From Adiantum capillus-veneris (lineage: Eukaryota > Streptophyta > Polypodiopsida > Polypodiales > Pteridaceae), in contig CM043959.1 in the NCBI GenBank assembly GCA_014529385.2, positions 11,813,309 to 11,877,308 of the forward strand: 64,000 bases of DNA, in the 5' to 3' direction. Positions 1-15,240 of the stretch are shown piece after piece. Each line of letters starts with the position of its first letter. Position 1 is the stretch's first letter. The notes beneath the pieces were generated by a model, which worked only from the letters and a program-made list of their open reading frames with translations, ran no database searches and was not told the DNA's origin. The position numbers and the translations under genes were made by a program.

Positions 1-61
1 TGACCAGGATGGAAACACAAACAATGCCTCTATAATCACTCGACACACACTCTTAGGATGA

Positions 62-90
62 TACACACACACACACACACACACACACAC
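62..90. repeat. (AC)n microsatellite
   Basis: Uninterrupted AC dinucleotide run. A shorter interrupted (AC) stretch lies at about 186-215. Open frames that cross it (Thr-His repeats) are low-complexity artefacts. Confidence 0.95.
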
Positions 91-2484
91 TATGAGGCAC
101 CACTCTGCTTACACAACCCAACTGGCCGAGACAGGGAACACACTAATGGAGTGAGAGAAGAGAGACTATCCATTTGCCCGCTCAACACAGACACATACAC
201 ACACACACATACACAAAAGATAAGCTCAAAGAAGGATAATTTTTTATTTTTAGATACAATTGAGCTTGAGTCAAAACCAATGGGGCAAATAGCTCACACA
301 ATATAGATGAAATATGCCAGATACAATCACAAATTTGAGCAAAGGCTTCGCTCATAGGAGAAACTTACATAGCCAAAATAGAAGGAAAAAGCGAGGAATT
401 TGGAAAAATGTGCAGTACCATTGCATCTAGTACAGCCAAAAACCCCACTCTACAATATCAAAGTGCTTAAATCCAAGCTCGGATGAGCAGTTTATGGCCA
501 AAACAGGCTCCAAAAACAGCAAAAATTCAGTTGCGGTTGTTCCTCCTATTCTCTCCAATTTTTTTCTATTTTTTCAGTGTCCACATTTCAATTTATCCCT
601 TGGACACCTTTGGCCTTTTGATTGACCTCAAACGGACCCCGAACAGGCCAAAAAATGGCCACGTAGTGCGTTTTTGTTACCCTTCTACATCCATCCGCAC
701 ACCTGGTACTCAACTTTTTCCAATAATGCATCCCTCAATCACGTGAAGTGGCCCCCAAATACAGTTCTCATGATCTGACCTTTCTGCATAATCATCACAA
801 GAAAACATTCATGTTGTGTCCTTACTTACCCACGTCAAGTCTTGACCTCATTTAACCTCCTGATGCCACTAGATATCATCTAACGTGCACTTGCTTACCT
901 CATGGCGTCGGCCTACTGATAGCTTCCTTGAGAAGTTTTACACTCTACCAACTCCTCATTAATATATAAAAACACACTGATATTGGTGACGATGAATCGA
1001 TGTACTATGTATACGCCGTCCTACCCACATGTGGGCCCCACGTAAACACCTGGCTATGGAAAATGGGTAATTCTTTATTTGATGCACCATGCATGTGTAT
1101 GTACATATGTGCAATCACTTCTTCCAAAAAACTCCTAACATAATTTGCCCATCCCCTAGCCTACTAGATCATTCATGATCAGCAGCATCAAAAAGAGATA
1201 TGAGACTCGCCACGTCACAGGCCTCCTCATCCCTCACATTCATTACTTGTTCTTCACACAACTCATCTTGCTCCACCATCATTAATCTAGCATGATATAA
1301 TTTAAGACTCAATCCATTTATCATTGACTTATGTAGAATCCCATCCAAGTTAGCCAGCTACTAATATGTACCATTTGGAAAACATTCAACTACTGATAGC
1401 CGTTTTTTTGGCTATCCAAATTGCCATAGTGAGCTACCTCACCCTACCAAAATCACCCAAACACTATGGCTATTCCTATCATTTCAATGTACATAGGCGT
1501 GTGTGAGTTAGGGGACTTTCCCCATATTTTCTTAAAAACTCTCAATTAGCTAGTCACTTGACTAGTTGAGCCAAAAAAAATTTAAAAAATTAAAAAAGGT
1601 ATATTATGGCCTCTTTGTGTGTAAATATTTCATTGTATATAGGGCCTAAATATAAGGATTTTTCATAATTATTTTGGTATTTATTTAAATATTTATACTT
1701 AGGTGTGTGTTATTTATGCTATGTACATTGACTCACCATTACCACAATTTTTCTTACCATACTCTTTATTCCATAAAGAAATAATTTCATGTAAGCTTCT
1801 CTTACTTTTTGTGTGGTCCCCACCCCTCCATATCAAGACGGCGGATCTGATGGTGAACCTGGTGGCCACTAGATCTATAGCGGAAGCAACAAAGTGGTTC
1901 AAGGTTCAACTAGCGGACGATATCTCATCACAAAGTGAGTCGAGTTCGAGCCTACTAGCAAGAGATCTAGCTCCACCTCGCAGGGGAAGCGTACTTATCC
2001 TATCTAGCGATCCTAAGACCCACCTTCCAAGAGGAGAGAAACCTCGAGTGCCTTTTTCCCCATGTTTCAGAGGCACGTACACTTGAGACTTCGCCGCTCT
2101 AGGGGCAATGAGTATTACTAGTATCGATTTAAACACTATGGAGACAGAGAGTTCCCGACCAATCGGGACCACCCTTCTCATAGGCGTTGGAAACTTGAGC
2201 CAAGCCCCCACTTTCCACCCCTACACTCACACTTCCTTGTGTGTCCTAATTACTACCGCAATGATTGTTCAACATAAACATTCCTTGATTAAATTCCGAA
2301 TCACAATGTTCATTAAGACAACCCTTCAATCAGTATTACAAAGCGGCACCAAAACAGCATTCTAGTAAAAATTCTACTCAAACTTATTCATTAAAATTCC
2401 AATGTTCTGGAGGTACAACATCCCCCCTCCAGCAAGAGTTTACTCCTCCCGTTGTCGCCTAGCTGCCCATACAACCAGGTATGT
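91..2484. other. Unassigned non-coding stretch
   Basis: No gene, terminal repeat or known domain is visible on either strand. Open frames of 60-127 codons occur, the longest at 1703-2086 (plus) and 1906-2211 (minus). They overlap each other, lack recognisable motifs and show no splice context that I can defend. The 1820-2100 part is less AT-rich than its flanks and may be an old transposon fragment. Confidence 0.5.
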
Positions 2485-2573
2485 CCACTGCATAGAAAGC
2501 ACGACATGGACACTCCCACATCATAGAAAGCAAGACGTGGGTTCCCACCGCATAGAAAGCAAGTCGTGGATTC
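2485..2573. repeat. Three-copy ~30-bp tandem repeat
   Basis: The block CATAGAAAGC followed by a degenerate A(C/A)G(A/T)C(A/G)TGG occurs at 2491, 2522 and 2551, so the period is 29-31 bp. The copies differ by a few substitutions. No function is suggested. Confidence 0.7.
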
Positions 2574-2828
2574 AAGAGCCCTTAACGAGGAACTCTGCCC
2601 CCTGTGATCAGTAGGGGGGTCAGGACTAATTCAACATTGGAAATAGAATGAACATGTCGAGCTAAATTTTTCCTAGCATACATTCTTTCCTATTGCAAAT
2701 AGTATATCCATCAATCATTTCTTTCATACCTTAGACTTAAATGTACAATGAATTCAAATGCCGAGATTTCCGTCGGATTTCTCCAACATGTTTGGAGATA
2801 TGTTCTTTCCTAGCTAACGTGTGCAATG

Positions 2829-3002
2829 TTAATTAAACAACTGAATAAAATTGTGACCTACCTCTTCCATTTCTTCGTCAATGACTCGTGAGATAGCCGG
2901 TGCCTGTTCGTCCATGGGAGCATTTCCCTTTCCATTCACATTGCTCGTTCCCACCTCACGGTCGTGGGCACCACCGAAGCGAGTTCTCTTAACCGGGGCC
3001 AT
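2829..3002 (-). CDS. Small ORF or first coding exon, unknown product
   Basis: The minus strand has an ATG at 3002 opening a basic start (MAPVKRTRFGG) followed by an acidic stretch ending IDEEMEE. After exactly 47 codons a good splice donor appears (GAG|GTAGGT, intron starting at 2861) in phase 0. If unspliced, the frame closes at 2829 after 57 residues. The next exon was not identified: downstream minus-strand sequence holds only the 30-bp repeats and unrecognised frames. The composition looks protein-like rather than random, but no family is recognised. It could be the 5' exon of a gene or of a DNA transposon, or chance. Confidence 0.3.
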   Translation of the reverse strand: MAPVKRTRFGGAHDREVGTSNVNGKGNAPMDEQAPAISRVIDEEMEEVGHNFIQLFN

Positions 3003-3852
3003 TTTATACTCACTACTTTAAATGATAAACTTGAAGAAAAAGAGCTAAGGTCCGAGAGCATCATAACAAACCAAATTGTAGATTAGAATCATTGAAGGGT
3101 CCTCCTTATGCTTGCAAGGGTTTAGAGTTTTCCTTCGAGACCTAGCAATTTTATGGGTAATACTTTACTTATCCTAAGGGAACTGGCTCTAAGGTTAATT
3201 ACGTGGCTTAGAAGATTAAGGAATTTCAAAATTTTACTAATTAATTTACAAGAGAGATGGGTTAAACAAGTTCAATCACTTTACTATAATAAGAAAGATG
3301 CAGGGTTACCACATGCATAGGTGTTAGGACTTTTTTTCCTTAGTGGCCTAATGAAGGATTAATTTTTCCTTAATCACATCTTAATGTGTGAGAAAAGCCG
3401 AATCTAATTTAATTACAACACTATTGATAGGTAAAAGAATGAATTCCATCAAATCTACATTATTATCGGCGGCTAACAATTAATTAACTATGTTGCCTAG
3501 AGAGAGAATTTTCTTCTAATCATGTATTAATCATAGATTAAGAATGATGAATGGCTGCATAAATTAGCTAATTAGATGATGATTATGTAATGGAGTATAA
3601 CTATGAGAAATTAGAGAGCAGCTATTGGGAATTATAGCTAGAATTAAGCATAGTAGACGAGGAATTTGGAGAATAATGAAGAGAATTAGGAAGAGCAGGA
3701 ATTAAACCATGATTACCGTGATTAGGGGCTGAGAATCCTCTTGATTTTCTGATCTAAATGAATCCTCAAGATGAGAATTTCGGAAGCACCTCCCTCCTTG
3801 ATTCTCCTTCAAAAATTGTGTGTGTGCATATACTGGGTGTGTGTGTCAGCAT

Positions 3853-3854
<2 letters not shown>
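3003..3854. other. Unassigned AT-rich stretch
   Basis: No coding frame, terminal repeat or RNA gene is recognisable. It could hold the promoter of the small minus-strand ORF that starts at 3002, but no clear core promoter element is visible. Confidence 0.5.

Positions 3855-3939
<85 letters not shown>
3855..3939. repeat. (GT)n microsatellite
   Basis: About 42 uninterrupted GT units, followed by GCGTGTGTGAGC. The Cys-Val and Thr-His open frames across it are artefacts of the repeat. Confidence 0.97.
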
Positions 3940-3944
<5 letters not shown>

Positions 3945-4092
3945 GTGAGCACACCTTTAAATAGGCTCCTCAAGGTTGAAAATCGATCTGGGTTGCTATA
4001 AGCATCTGAATGAGCACTCAGTGAATGCATTGGCAAGTCTAGTTGCCTACCCACCAAGTGTCCAATTGGTCAGTTTAACTGGCTCTCACACC

Positions 4093-4410
4093 TGTAAAGT
4101 GTGAGCTTTTTCCTAAGGTGTGAGTCAAGGAGAGGAGAGTGGATTTATCCCACATACTGTGGAGCAAGGCTGTAGAGCTACTTAAAGCTCATTTCTTGAA
4201 TCAATAAACAACAACTCATTTTGCACTACATGCTTGTCTATGGTGAGCTTGTGCTAAGCTAAGTCAATACTCAAGATTGTGTTTATGAGTCCAAGCTAAT
4301 CTATCTTGGAACCTAATTCACTTGAGTGATAAGCTTGCTTACACACACTCACACACTTGCACCAGGTTTCTCTTTCATCCGCCATAGCTAGCACGATCCA
4401 AATCCTAACA
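4093..4410 (+). repeat. 5' LTR of the gag-only element
   Basis: 318 bp, starts TGTAAAGTGTG and ends ATCCTAACA. It contains a poly(A)-type signal AATAAA near 4201, which the 3' LTR copy shares. It is flanked on the left by the target duplication ACACC (4088-4092). No strong TATA box is apparent. Confidence 0.93.
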
Positions 4411-4412
4411 TT

Positions 4413-4424
4413 TGGTATCAGAGC
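4413..4424 (+). promoter_or_regulatory. Primer-binding site (initiator tRNA-Met)
   Basis: TGGTATCAGAGC lies 2 bp after the 5' LTR. This is the standard complement of the plant initiator methionine tRNA 3' end, used to prime minus-strand DNA synthesis. Confidence 0.93.
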
Positions 4425-4906
4425 TATGGTGTGCTAGCTAGGATTTTTATTATGCATTAGTGTGTGTCAATCATTAGCATCTCCATTAGATTGATTAGAA
4501 TTTCATTATCACGGCCCATTAACATTCTTCATGACTAGTTCCATCTCACTAATTAGGCCTTAATCTAGTTGTGTGTGGGCATGTCCTTGGCACACCCAAG
4601 AGGCCACTACCCTCCATGGCTAAATAGGCTTAATTAGGGAGAAGATTAGCATTCAATTTTTGCATTTGTAAGCCATTCTTGTGACAATTTTCTAGTGATT
4701 TTCACCTCCAATTAATCTCTCCATTTTTGCAATTGCCTAACAACACTCACATCCTATCAAAGTGCTTTTCATTACCTTTCCATAGAGCCATTGATTGCTT
4801 AAATCGCACCCCATTTGGCTTCTCAATTAATCCCACCAAAATCGAGCTTTGTAACCTTTAACCCACTGCTTTGCAAGCTTGAATTCTAGCCCTCAATCAT
4901 ATTTCT

Positions 4907-4940
<34 letters not shown>

Positions 4941-5904
4941 CTCAAAAAGCATTTAATGTTCACCCCACCCTTGTGGACAAACAAGCCCAAAAAAGGCCTC
5001 AAGCAAGCTTGCACGTGGTGGGAACAAGGTATCTTTTGACCTTCTTTAAGAGGCAAAGGGGCCACCCCAATTGGGCGCCCAAGGCGGACTTCAGCCAGGC
5101 AGTGAATCCGTTTGAAGTCCAAATTTTCGGGTTCGTGAACGGACGGGGCCGGTCGACTGTCCGTCCGATGGCGCTGGCGAGCGATGCGCGCGTGACTGTC
5201 CTCCACCGATCGGTGCCCTGCCCTGTTGCGTCTGACCGTTCCATCGGTGCCTAGCCTGCCCGCTGCCCGGCGCTCCTGCCCGCCTGCCCACGCCGCCCGG
5301 CCTGCCCTCGCCTTGCCCGGATTACCCGACCTTGTTGGGCTTCCCTTCCCACAGCGCTGGCTTCAAGAGCCTTAAAGCCTTCAACCTTTTAAGCTCAACC
5401 CCCCACAGGGGCGCATTCCCGCAGGCAGCCCTGCCTACTGCATCCGAGCCTCCAAGGTCCAAGGCAATCAAACCCCTTTTAAGGGTGCTGTCCCACAGAG
5501 CTTCAACAAAAGACTTCAAAGGAGCCCGTTCTCACCGACCGCGGAATTGCGCCAAGAAGTTTATTGCCAAGCTTCAAGGGCTTCCCCAAGGCAAATAAAC
5601 CAAAGCTTTCAAAGCCTTCCAAAAGGCATTCAAAGGCGGACCTCAAGATCTCATCGAGCTTCAAAAAGGATTTCTCCAAGCACAGATTTCAAAAATATCA
5701 AAGAACACTACCTATTGTGAAGAGTGACTTCACCTCGAGTGAAGAGGTACTTCACATTGAGAGCATTTTTTATTAAAGTGCCATTAAAATTTCAAATCTT
5801 GCAACCAAGCACAAAACTTTGCAAATAAATTTTCTATCATTGATTGTGCTCGTGTAAAGAGGCAGACACTGGCTAGGAGAGTCTCCTAAGCTAAGACCCC
5901 TCTA
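4425..5904 (+). other. Long untranslated leader of the gag-only element
   Basis: About 1.5 kb between primer site and gag. It has an AT-rich first half, a (GT)n run at 4909-4939, and an abruptly GC-rich patch at about 5040-5340 built from CCCGCCTG/CCTGCCC-like words. After that come many short CTTCAAAGCC-like words (5350-5690). No conserved domain is seen in its open frames (for example 4913-5254 or 5332-5598). The GC-rich patch is compositionally foreign to the rest and could be captured host sequence or a structured packaging region. Confidence 0.6.
4909..4939. repeat. (GT)n microsatellite in retrotransposon leader
   Basis: Roughly 15 GT units inside the leader of the gag-only element. Confidence 0.93.
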
Positions 5905-6837
5905 TTGGCACAAATGGGGGACAAGGGAATAGAGAAATTCAATGGGGAGGGATTTCACACTTGGCAAACAAAATTAAGAGGCTATCTTATGAAAAAATGT
6001 TTGTGGTCTGTCATTAGCACTGCCCTCGAGCAACAAGCCGAACCCGATGGAGTGCACACTAGGGCATCTACACTCATAGCAAGTGCGCAAAATTTGGCCA
6101 AAGACGAACAAGCATTGGGAATTATCATCACTTCTTTGCATGATAACTATGTGCATTTCATAGATGAATGTAAGCATGCACATTAAGCCTGGCATGTCCT
6201 AGAAAGTAATTTTGGAGCTAGAGCCAAAAGAAGCAAAGTTAGTCTTAAAAGACAGCTTTACAAAGTTACTATGCTTCAAGGGGAGGACATTGCTAGCCTA
6301 GTGAACAGGCTTAAGAGCATTGTCACGCATCTCACTTACATCCAAGTTGAAGTACCAGAAGATAACAAAGTGGCTATACTTTTAAATGCACTTCCACCTT
6401 CTTATGACCACTTAGTCACAATTCTTGAAGAAAAAGAACCAGCACCACCATTTCAAGATGTAATCAACTCAGTCCAAGCAGAAGAAAGAAAGCAAAGAGG
6501 TTCACTTACCCCATTAGGAGGAGTTTTCATCGCAACATCTTCAAGGGGAAGATATTCGCCATCAACATCGACAAACGGACGAAAGTGTTATGAATGTGGA
6601 AGAATGGGACACGTAGCGAAAGATTGCTACACAAACAAACCTTGCAACAGATGTGGTAGGAAAGGACACCCTCCTTCTCGGTGCTACTCAAGTGGAGGCA
6701 GTAGCAGTGGAGAAAGCAGCAGCAGTAGAAGCAACAGCAGAAGCAACGAAGGCAAGAGACCTGACAGAGGATCAGCTCACATAGTAGAAGACAAAAAGGA
6801 CGAAGATGAAGGTAGCGTTTGGGAAGACCCATTTTGA
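5905..6837 (+). pseudogene. gag: Retrotransposon Gag with two CCHC zinc knuckles, one in-frame stop
   Basis: The frame opens with ATG at 5905. The start reads like a copia-type Gag (UBN2/DUF4219-like): a KFNGEGFHTW motif followed by a helical segment. A single TAA at 6184-6186 interrupts it, after which the same frame stays open to the stop at 6835-6837 (in-frame ATG at 6271). Two adjacent zinc knuckles of the CX2CX4HX4C pattern sit at 6586-6627 and 6643-6684. They are followed by a Ser/Arg-rich low-complexity tail and an acidic end. Gag forms the virus-like particle and binds element RNA. Without suppression of the stop this copy makes a truncated N-terminal piece, so it would depend on Gag from another copy. 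Confidence 0.88.
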
Positions 6838-6872
6838 AGATGCAGACTCTCTAATTGTAGGGGAGGACTTTT

Positions 6873-7042
6873 CCCTGTGTGGATACCAGCTTATCATCCT
6901 GTGTGGACATCACCATCCTTTGTGGATCTTTCTTGTGTGGATTTTACCATCCTGTGTGGATATCACCATCCTTTGTGGACTTTACTTTCCTGTGTGGATA
7001 TCACCATCCTGTGTGGATTTTGTTAGCCTGTGTGGATCATGC
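6873..7042 (+). repeat. Degenerate minisatellite between gag and the 3' LTR
   Basis: At least nine copies of a core (C)CTGTGTGGAT or CTTTGTGGAT separated by short spacers such as ATCACCAT, giving a period of about 16-25 bp. The array ends about 30 bp before the polypurine tract. Both overlapping frames stay open through it (Trp/Cys-rich), a result of the repeat. Confidence 0.8.
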
Positions 7043-7073
7043 ATCTTCACTATCTTGTCTTAGTCCAAACCTT

Positions 7074-7084
7074 AGAGGGAGGAT
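7074..7084 (+). promoter_or_regulatory. Polypurine tract
   Basis: AGAGGGAGGAT directly abuts the 3' LTR start at 7085. This is the expected plus-strand primer of an LTR retrotransposon. Confidence 0.85.
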
Positions 7085-7400
7085 TGTAAAGTGTGAGCTT
7101 TTTCCTAAGGTGTGAGTCAAGGAGAGGAGAGTGGATTTATCCCACATACTATGGAGCAAGGCTGTAGAGCTACTTAAAGCTCATTTCTTGAATCAATAAA
7201 CAACAACTCATTTTGCACTATATGCTTGTCTATGGTGAGCTTGTGCTAAGCTAAGTCAATACTCAAGATTGTGTTTATGAGTCCAAGCTAATCTATCTTG
7301 GAACCTAATTCACTTGAGTGATAAGCTTGCTTACACACTCGCACACTTGCACCATGTTTCTCTTTCATCCACCATAGCTAGCACGATCCAAATCCTAACA
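7085..7400 (+). repeat. 3' LTR of the gag-only element
   Basis: 316 bp, near-identical to 4093-4410. It ends in CCTAACA and is followed by the target duplication ACACC (7401-7405). Confidence 0.93.
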
Positions 7401-7405
7401 ACACC

Positions 7406-11993
<4,588 letters not shown>

Positions 11994-12125
11994 TGGTGCC
12001 ACATACATGTGGTAGTGATGTGTGTGAACACACTAGAACCGTTGGGGCAATGTTGAGGATGCTTCAGGTTTTACTGCCAGGGATGCTACTCTTAGAGTTG
12101 TTTTGCCTACGGCTAAGCAGGCTCA

Positions 12126-12907
12126 TTGGGATGTAAGAGATGCATAGGTCATGCATTGATTGCATTGTCTATGAAGCACACTATCACTCCTCACATCCGT
12201 TCAGCAAAATCTGTAAAACAGGCTTGGGATATTATAGCAGGTCTTTATGCAAGCCGCAATGAGGCTAAAACTGCTTTGCCACGTAAAGAGTTGGAATCAA
12301 AGATTATGCATGAGGAAGATGAAATGGGCACTTTCCTCGCTGGTCTCAAGGATGTTAATGAGCAACTAGTTTCTGTAGGAGAAGTCATTTCTAACAGTTC
12401 ACTTGTGCAGATTGTTCTTGATGCTTTTCTAGATTCTTACCAGACTTTTTCTAGTACTTGGAGACTTATGACCCAAGAAAATCCTGAAGTTGTCAATTTT
12501 GATGCATTATGCACATTGTTGTTTTGCAAGAGTCACTTTCCAGAAAAAACACGACCAGGTAGCATGCAGTTGAACAGGCTTTTATTACAGCTCAAAGAAA
12601 ACGTGGGGACAACAATGTAACCACTTCTTATGGTTATGTTGCGAGTGGCAAAACTTTTGTTCCTAATGCTTCTGTGGGCAGCTCTTTGTCTAGCAATTTT
12701 GGTGATAAGGGGGAAAAAAAGATGCATTGCCATTATTGTAAAGCTAATGATCACTTGATCAAGCAGTGTCCAAAATGGAATGCAAAAGAGGCTAAGAACA
12801 AGGAGGCTAGATCCACTACAGGGTCCAATACAAGTGCAGGAATTGTAGAGTCTTCTGTCAAAGGAGATTGTGATGCTGATGTTGATGCAGAATGGGCTTT
12901 ATTGTAG
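12126..12907 (+). pseudogene. gag: Copia Gag fragment with CCHC knuckle (frameshifted)
   Basis: Two frames (12126-12620 and 12674-12907) together cover the UBN2-type Gag body and the zinc knuckle CHYCKANDHLIKQC (CX2CX4HX4C). They are close relatives of 31238-32040. A frameshift near 12520-12600 breaks the gene, and the N-terminal third is missing because of the upstream deletion. It cannot encode a working capsid protein. Confidence 0.85.
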
Positions 12908-13854
12908 AGTGCACTTATGATCCTATTGTCCATGATGCATGTATGTTAGTTGCTGCAGATTCACATGTGTGGTATTTTGATGGTGGTGCTACAAAGCACA
13001 TTACCTCATGTTGTGAATTGTTTACATGTATTGAGTCTGTCTCTCATGGGAATACGCTGACTTGTGCCAACAACACCTCTTATCATGTTCAAGGAGTTGG
13101 AAAGATTGTGCTTACTACTGCAAATGGAAATTCTTTCACGCTTGTTGATGCATTGTATGTACTTGGGATCAAAAAGAGCCTTTTGTCTATATCTGCACTT
13201 GCTAGACTTGGTCTCGTAGTCAAATTTGTGGATGACAGATGTACAGTTCATGATCTCAATTTTGGTGATGAAATTGTTGCATCTAACCTTTTGTGTCGTG
13301 GGTTGTATAAGCTCACTTTTATGACAAGTGTGGAAAAAATTTTGCAAATGCAGTTGCAGATTCAAGGGCTGTTTCAGATGCAAAATTGTGGCATACACAT
13401 TTTGGGCATCTGAATTTTTCCAGTTTGCTACGTTTGCAAAAATGTGATATGGTTGCTTCTTTGCTGCCTCTTGAAGCACGTGTCAAACATGTTTGTGGAG
13501 GTTTTGTTTTGGGTAATATGCAACGTGCTAAGTTTCCAAAGGATGGGTCACTTTATGCTACATGCAGATTGCAACTTGTGCATAGTGATTTTTGTGGGCC
13601 TATGCAAACTCCATCCTTGGGAAATTACTTGTACTTCATGATTTTCATTGATGAATACTCCAGGCATGCATGGGTATATCCATTGAAAGTTAAGTCGGAA
13701 GTGTTTATGTGCTTCAAGCAATTTCTTGTTATGGCTGAAAATGTCTCAAAAAGTACTATGGGCACCCTCCGTTCCGATCGAGGGGGGGCGTATATGTCTC
13801 ATGAATTTAATGCATTTTTTGCTAGTCATAGGATAAAACACCAATGTACAGTAG
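12892..13854 (+). pseudogene. pol: Copia protease and integrase fragment
   Basis: The protease region keeps the WYFDxGATKHI context, but the active-site Asp-Ser-Gly reads Asp-Gly-Gly near 12979. The integrase N-terminal zinc region follows (WHTHFGHLNF at about 13387), and its usual second CxxC cysteine reads Phe (GGFVLG). The catalytic core has HSDFCGPM, a second Asp in LRSDRGG, and then Ala replaces the usual Glu (GGAY for GGEY). A frame change occurs near 13380-13400 and the sequence stops being copia at about 13854. Confidence 0.85.
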
Positions 13855-15240
13855 GTCACAAACCCTGTGCACACAATGAGTGCACCCAAGATGTACACCC
13901 CAAAATGATTAATACAAAGACATTTTGTGTCATTCATTCATTGTCTCAAAATCACAAACTTTCTATTGTCTCAAGGCTTTATACATTGTAATTTTTTATT
14001 CAAAATGTATACAAAGGGGTGATGATTACTGCATCTTGCCCGTGTTGTTACCACTGCTCCCCTGTCTCGGTTGCTACCATTGCTTGCCTACCCCCTCCCC
14101 CTCTTGCTACCAGTGCTCCCCTACCCTCTCCCCCGGTTGCTGCTCCTTCTCCCTCGGGGGACACTGGTCTCAGGTGCCCTTTCGCATCTCTCAAATGCCT
14201 GGGCTTTATCCATGGCTCCCATGCATCTTGAACCTGTGAAGCTTCACTCTGTTCTCTCTATTAACGCTGACCTGTAATATTGATCAATTGCTTCTTCCAT
14301 GTCTCGAACCTCATCTTGAGTCTGCAGGTACCTCTGTGTCATTTCTTAGATGCGGGCTTGTTCAAACTCCTTAGGTCATGCGCTTTTCTCTCTTGATTGA
14401 CTATGTACTGAAATTATAATATGCTAAATGGGCATTACAAAAACTTTGTGCACATCATAGGGGTTGTAGTTATGTAATTGAAGGTCCTGTAGATGTGTGA
14501 TAATAAGAAAGTAAGTAAAGAAGTATCTTCTTTTCATAAAGGCATTGCATCAATACAAGCACTTAAACAATATGCATACTTACGTTTGGTACATTTGAAA
14601 ATTTAGCTTAGAAGGAGCATAGCATTCATACATGTCCTCCAACCACAGATGAAATCATCAATCTGAGGGGACACACTGACCTGTCAATGCTCAGTGGCAG
14701 CACCTAGATCATTTTCTAGCAAAATGTGCTCCACACAGCAAATAAATTTTCTTGTGGAAATACATGCAGAAGCACTTTCTCAGTAGGGCATTAGAAACAC
14801 ACACTACATGCAAAAGCATAAAGATAATCCTTACGCCTTTACACGCCCATGGAATCCCCTTCTTTGCCCAGACTTTCTGCAGTAGATGGCCTTTGCTTCA
14901 ATGTCGAATAACACCAGAATCCAATGTTCACTACACAAAAAGAAAGCATCAAAACTACCAACGATGAGAAATAGCAAGACCCTAAATCCAACATAGCTTT
15001 GCATACCGACACAAAAATCACCTTTGATTGTAGGCAGTGACCAGAAAACGCGCTAGATCCTAGTTTACTTTGATGAACCATCCCAACAACGTCAGAAATG
15101 ACATTCCATTGTTCTGAAGCATAGGCGATATAAGCGAATCTATTACATAGATTTTGTCATGCACATTCGCAGAGGCAGAAGCGAGATAGCATGCTGGACA
15201 TGAAAAAGAACTAGCCTTTAGATTGGTTACTGGATATATA
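13855..15240. other. Unassigned stretch
   Basis: 14040-14170 is rich in CCCCTYTCCC words on the plus strand, giving Pro/Leu/Ser-rich frames without a known domain. No terminal repeats or RNA genes were recognised. Confidence 0.45.

Larger units (their letters stand above)
4093..7400 (+). mobile_element. Complete gag-only LTR retrotransposon (TR-GAG type)
   Basis: Two direct LTRs (4093-4410 and 7085-7400) begin TG and end CA. By eye they differ at about five bases plus one 2-bp indel, roughly 98% identical, which implies a young insertion. The 5 bp outside each end are identical (ACACC at 4088-4092 and 7401-7405), a classic integrase target duplication. A tRNA-iMet primer site follows the 5' LTR and a purine-rich tract precedes the 3' LTR. 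The only gene inside is gag; there is no protease, integrase or reverse transcriptase. This matches the plant class called terminal-repeat retrotransposons with GAG (TR-GAG), which must borrow enzymes from an autonomous relative. The total length of 3.3 kb fits that class. Confidence 0.93.
11994..13854 (+). mobile_element. Internally deleted Ty1-copia relic (LTR head, gag, protease, integrase start)
   Basis: 11994-12049 matches the first ~56 bp of the LTR of the copia at 30441-35454 (ACATGTGGTAGTGATGTGTG core). It then jumps directly into the middle of that element's gag, so the rest of the LTR, the primer site and the gag start are deleted. Gag (12126-12907, with frame breaks) keeps a CHYC...H...C zinc knuckle near 12730. 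Homology ends inside the integrase at about 13854, just before the catalytic glutamate. Confidence 0.88.

Noticed and set aside
2485-2573. CRISPR-like array of 30-bp repeats
   Set aside because: Only three degenerate copies are present, without unique spacers, in a plant nuclear context.
6806-7115. Two overlapping Trp/Cys-rich frames after gag as a possible second gene (envelope-like)
   Set aside because: Both are produced by the CTGTGTGGAT minisatellite, have no signal or membrane pattern and no conserved domain.
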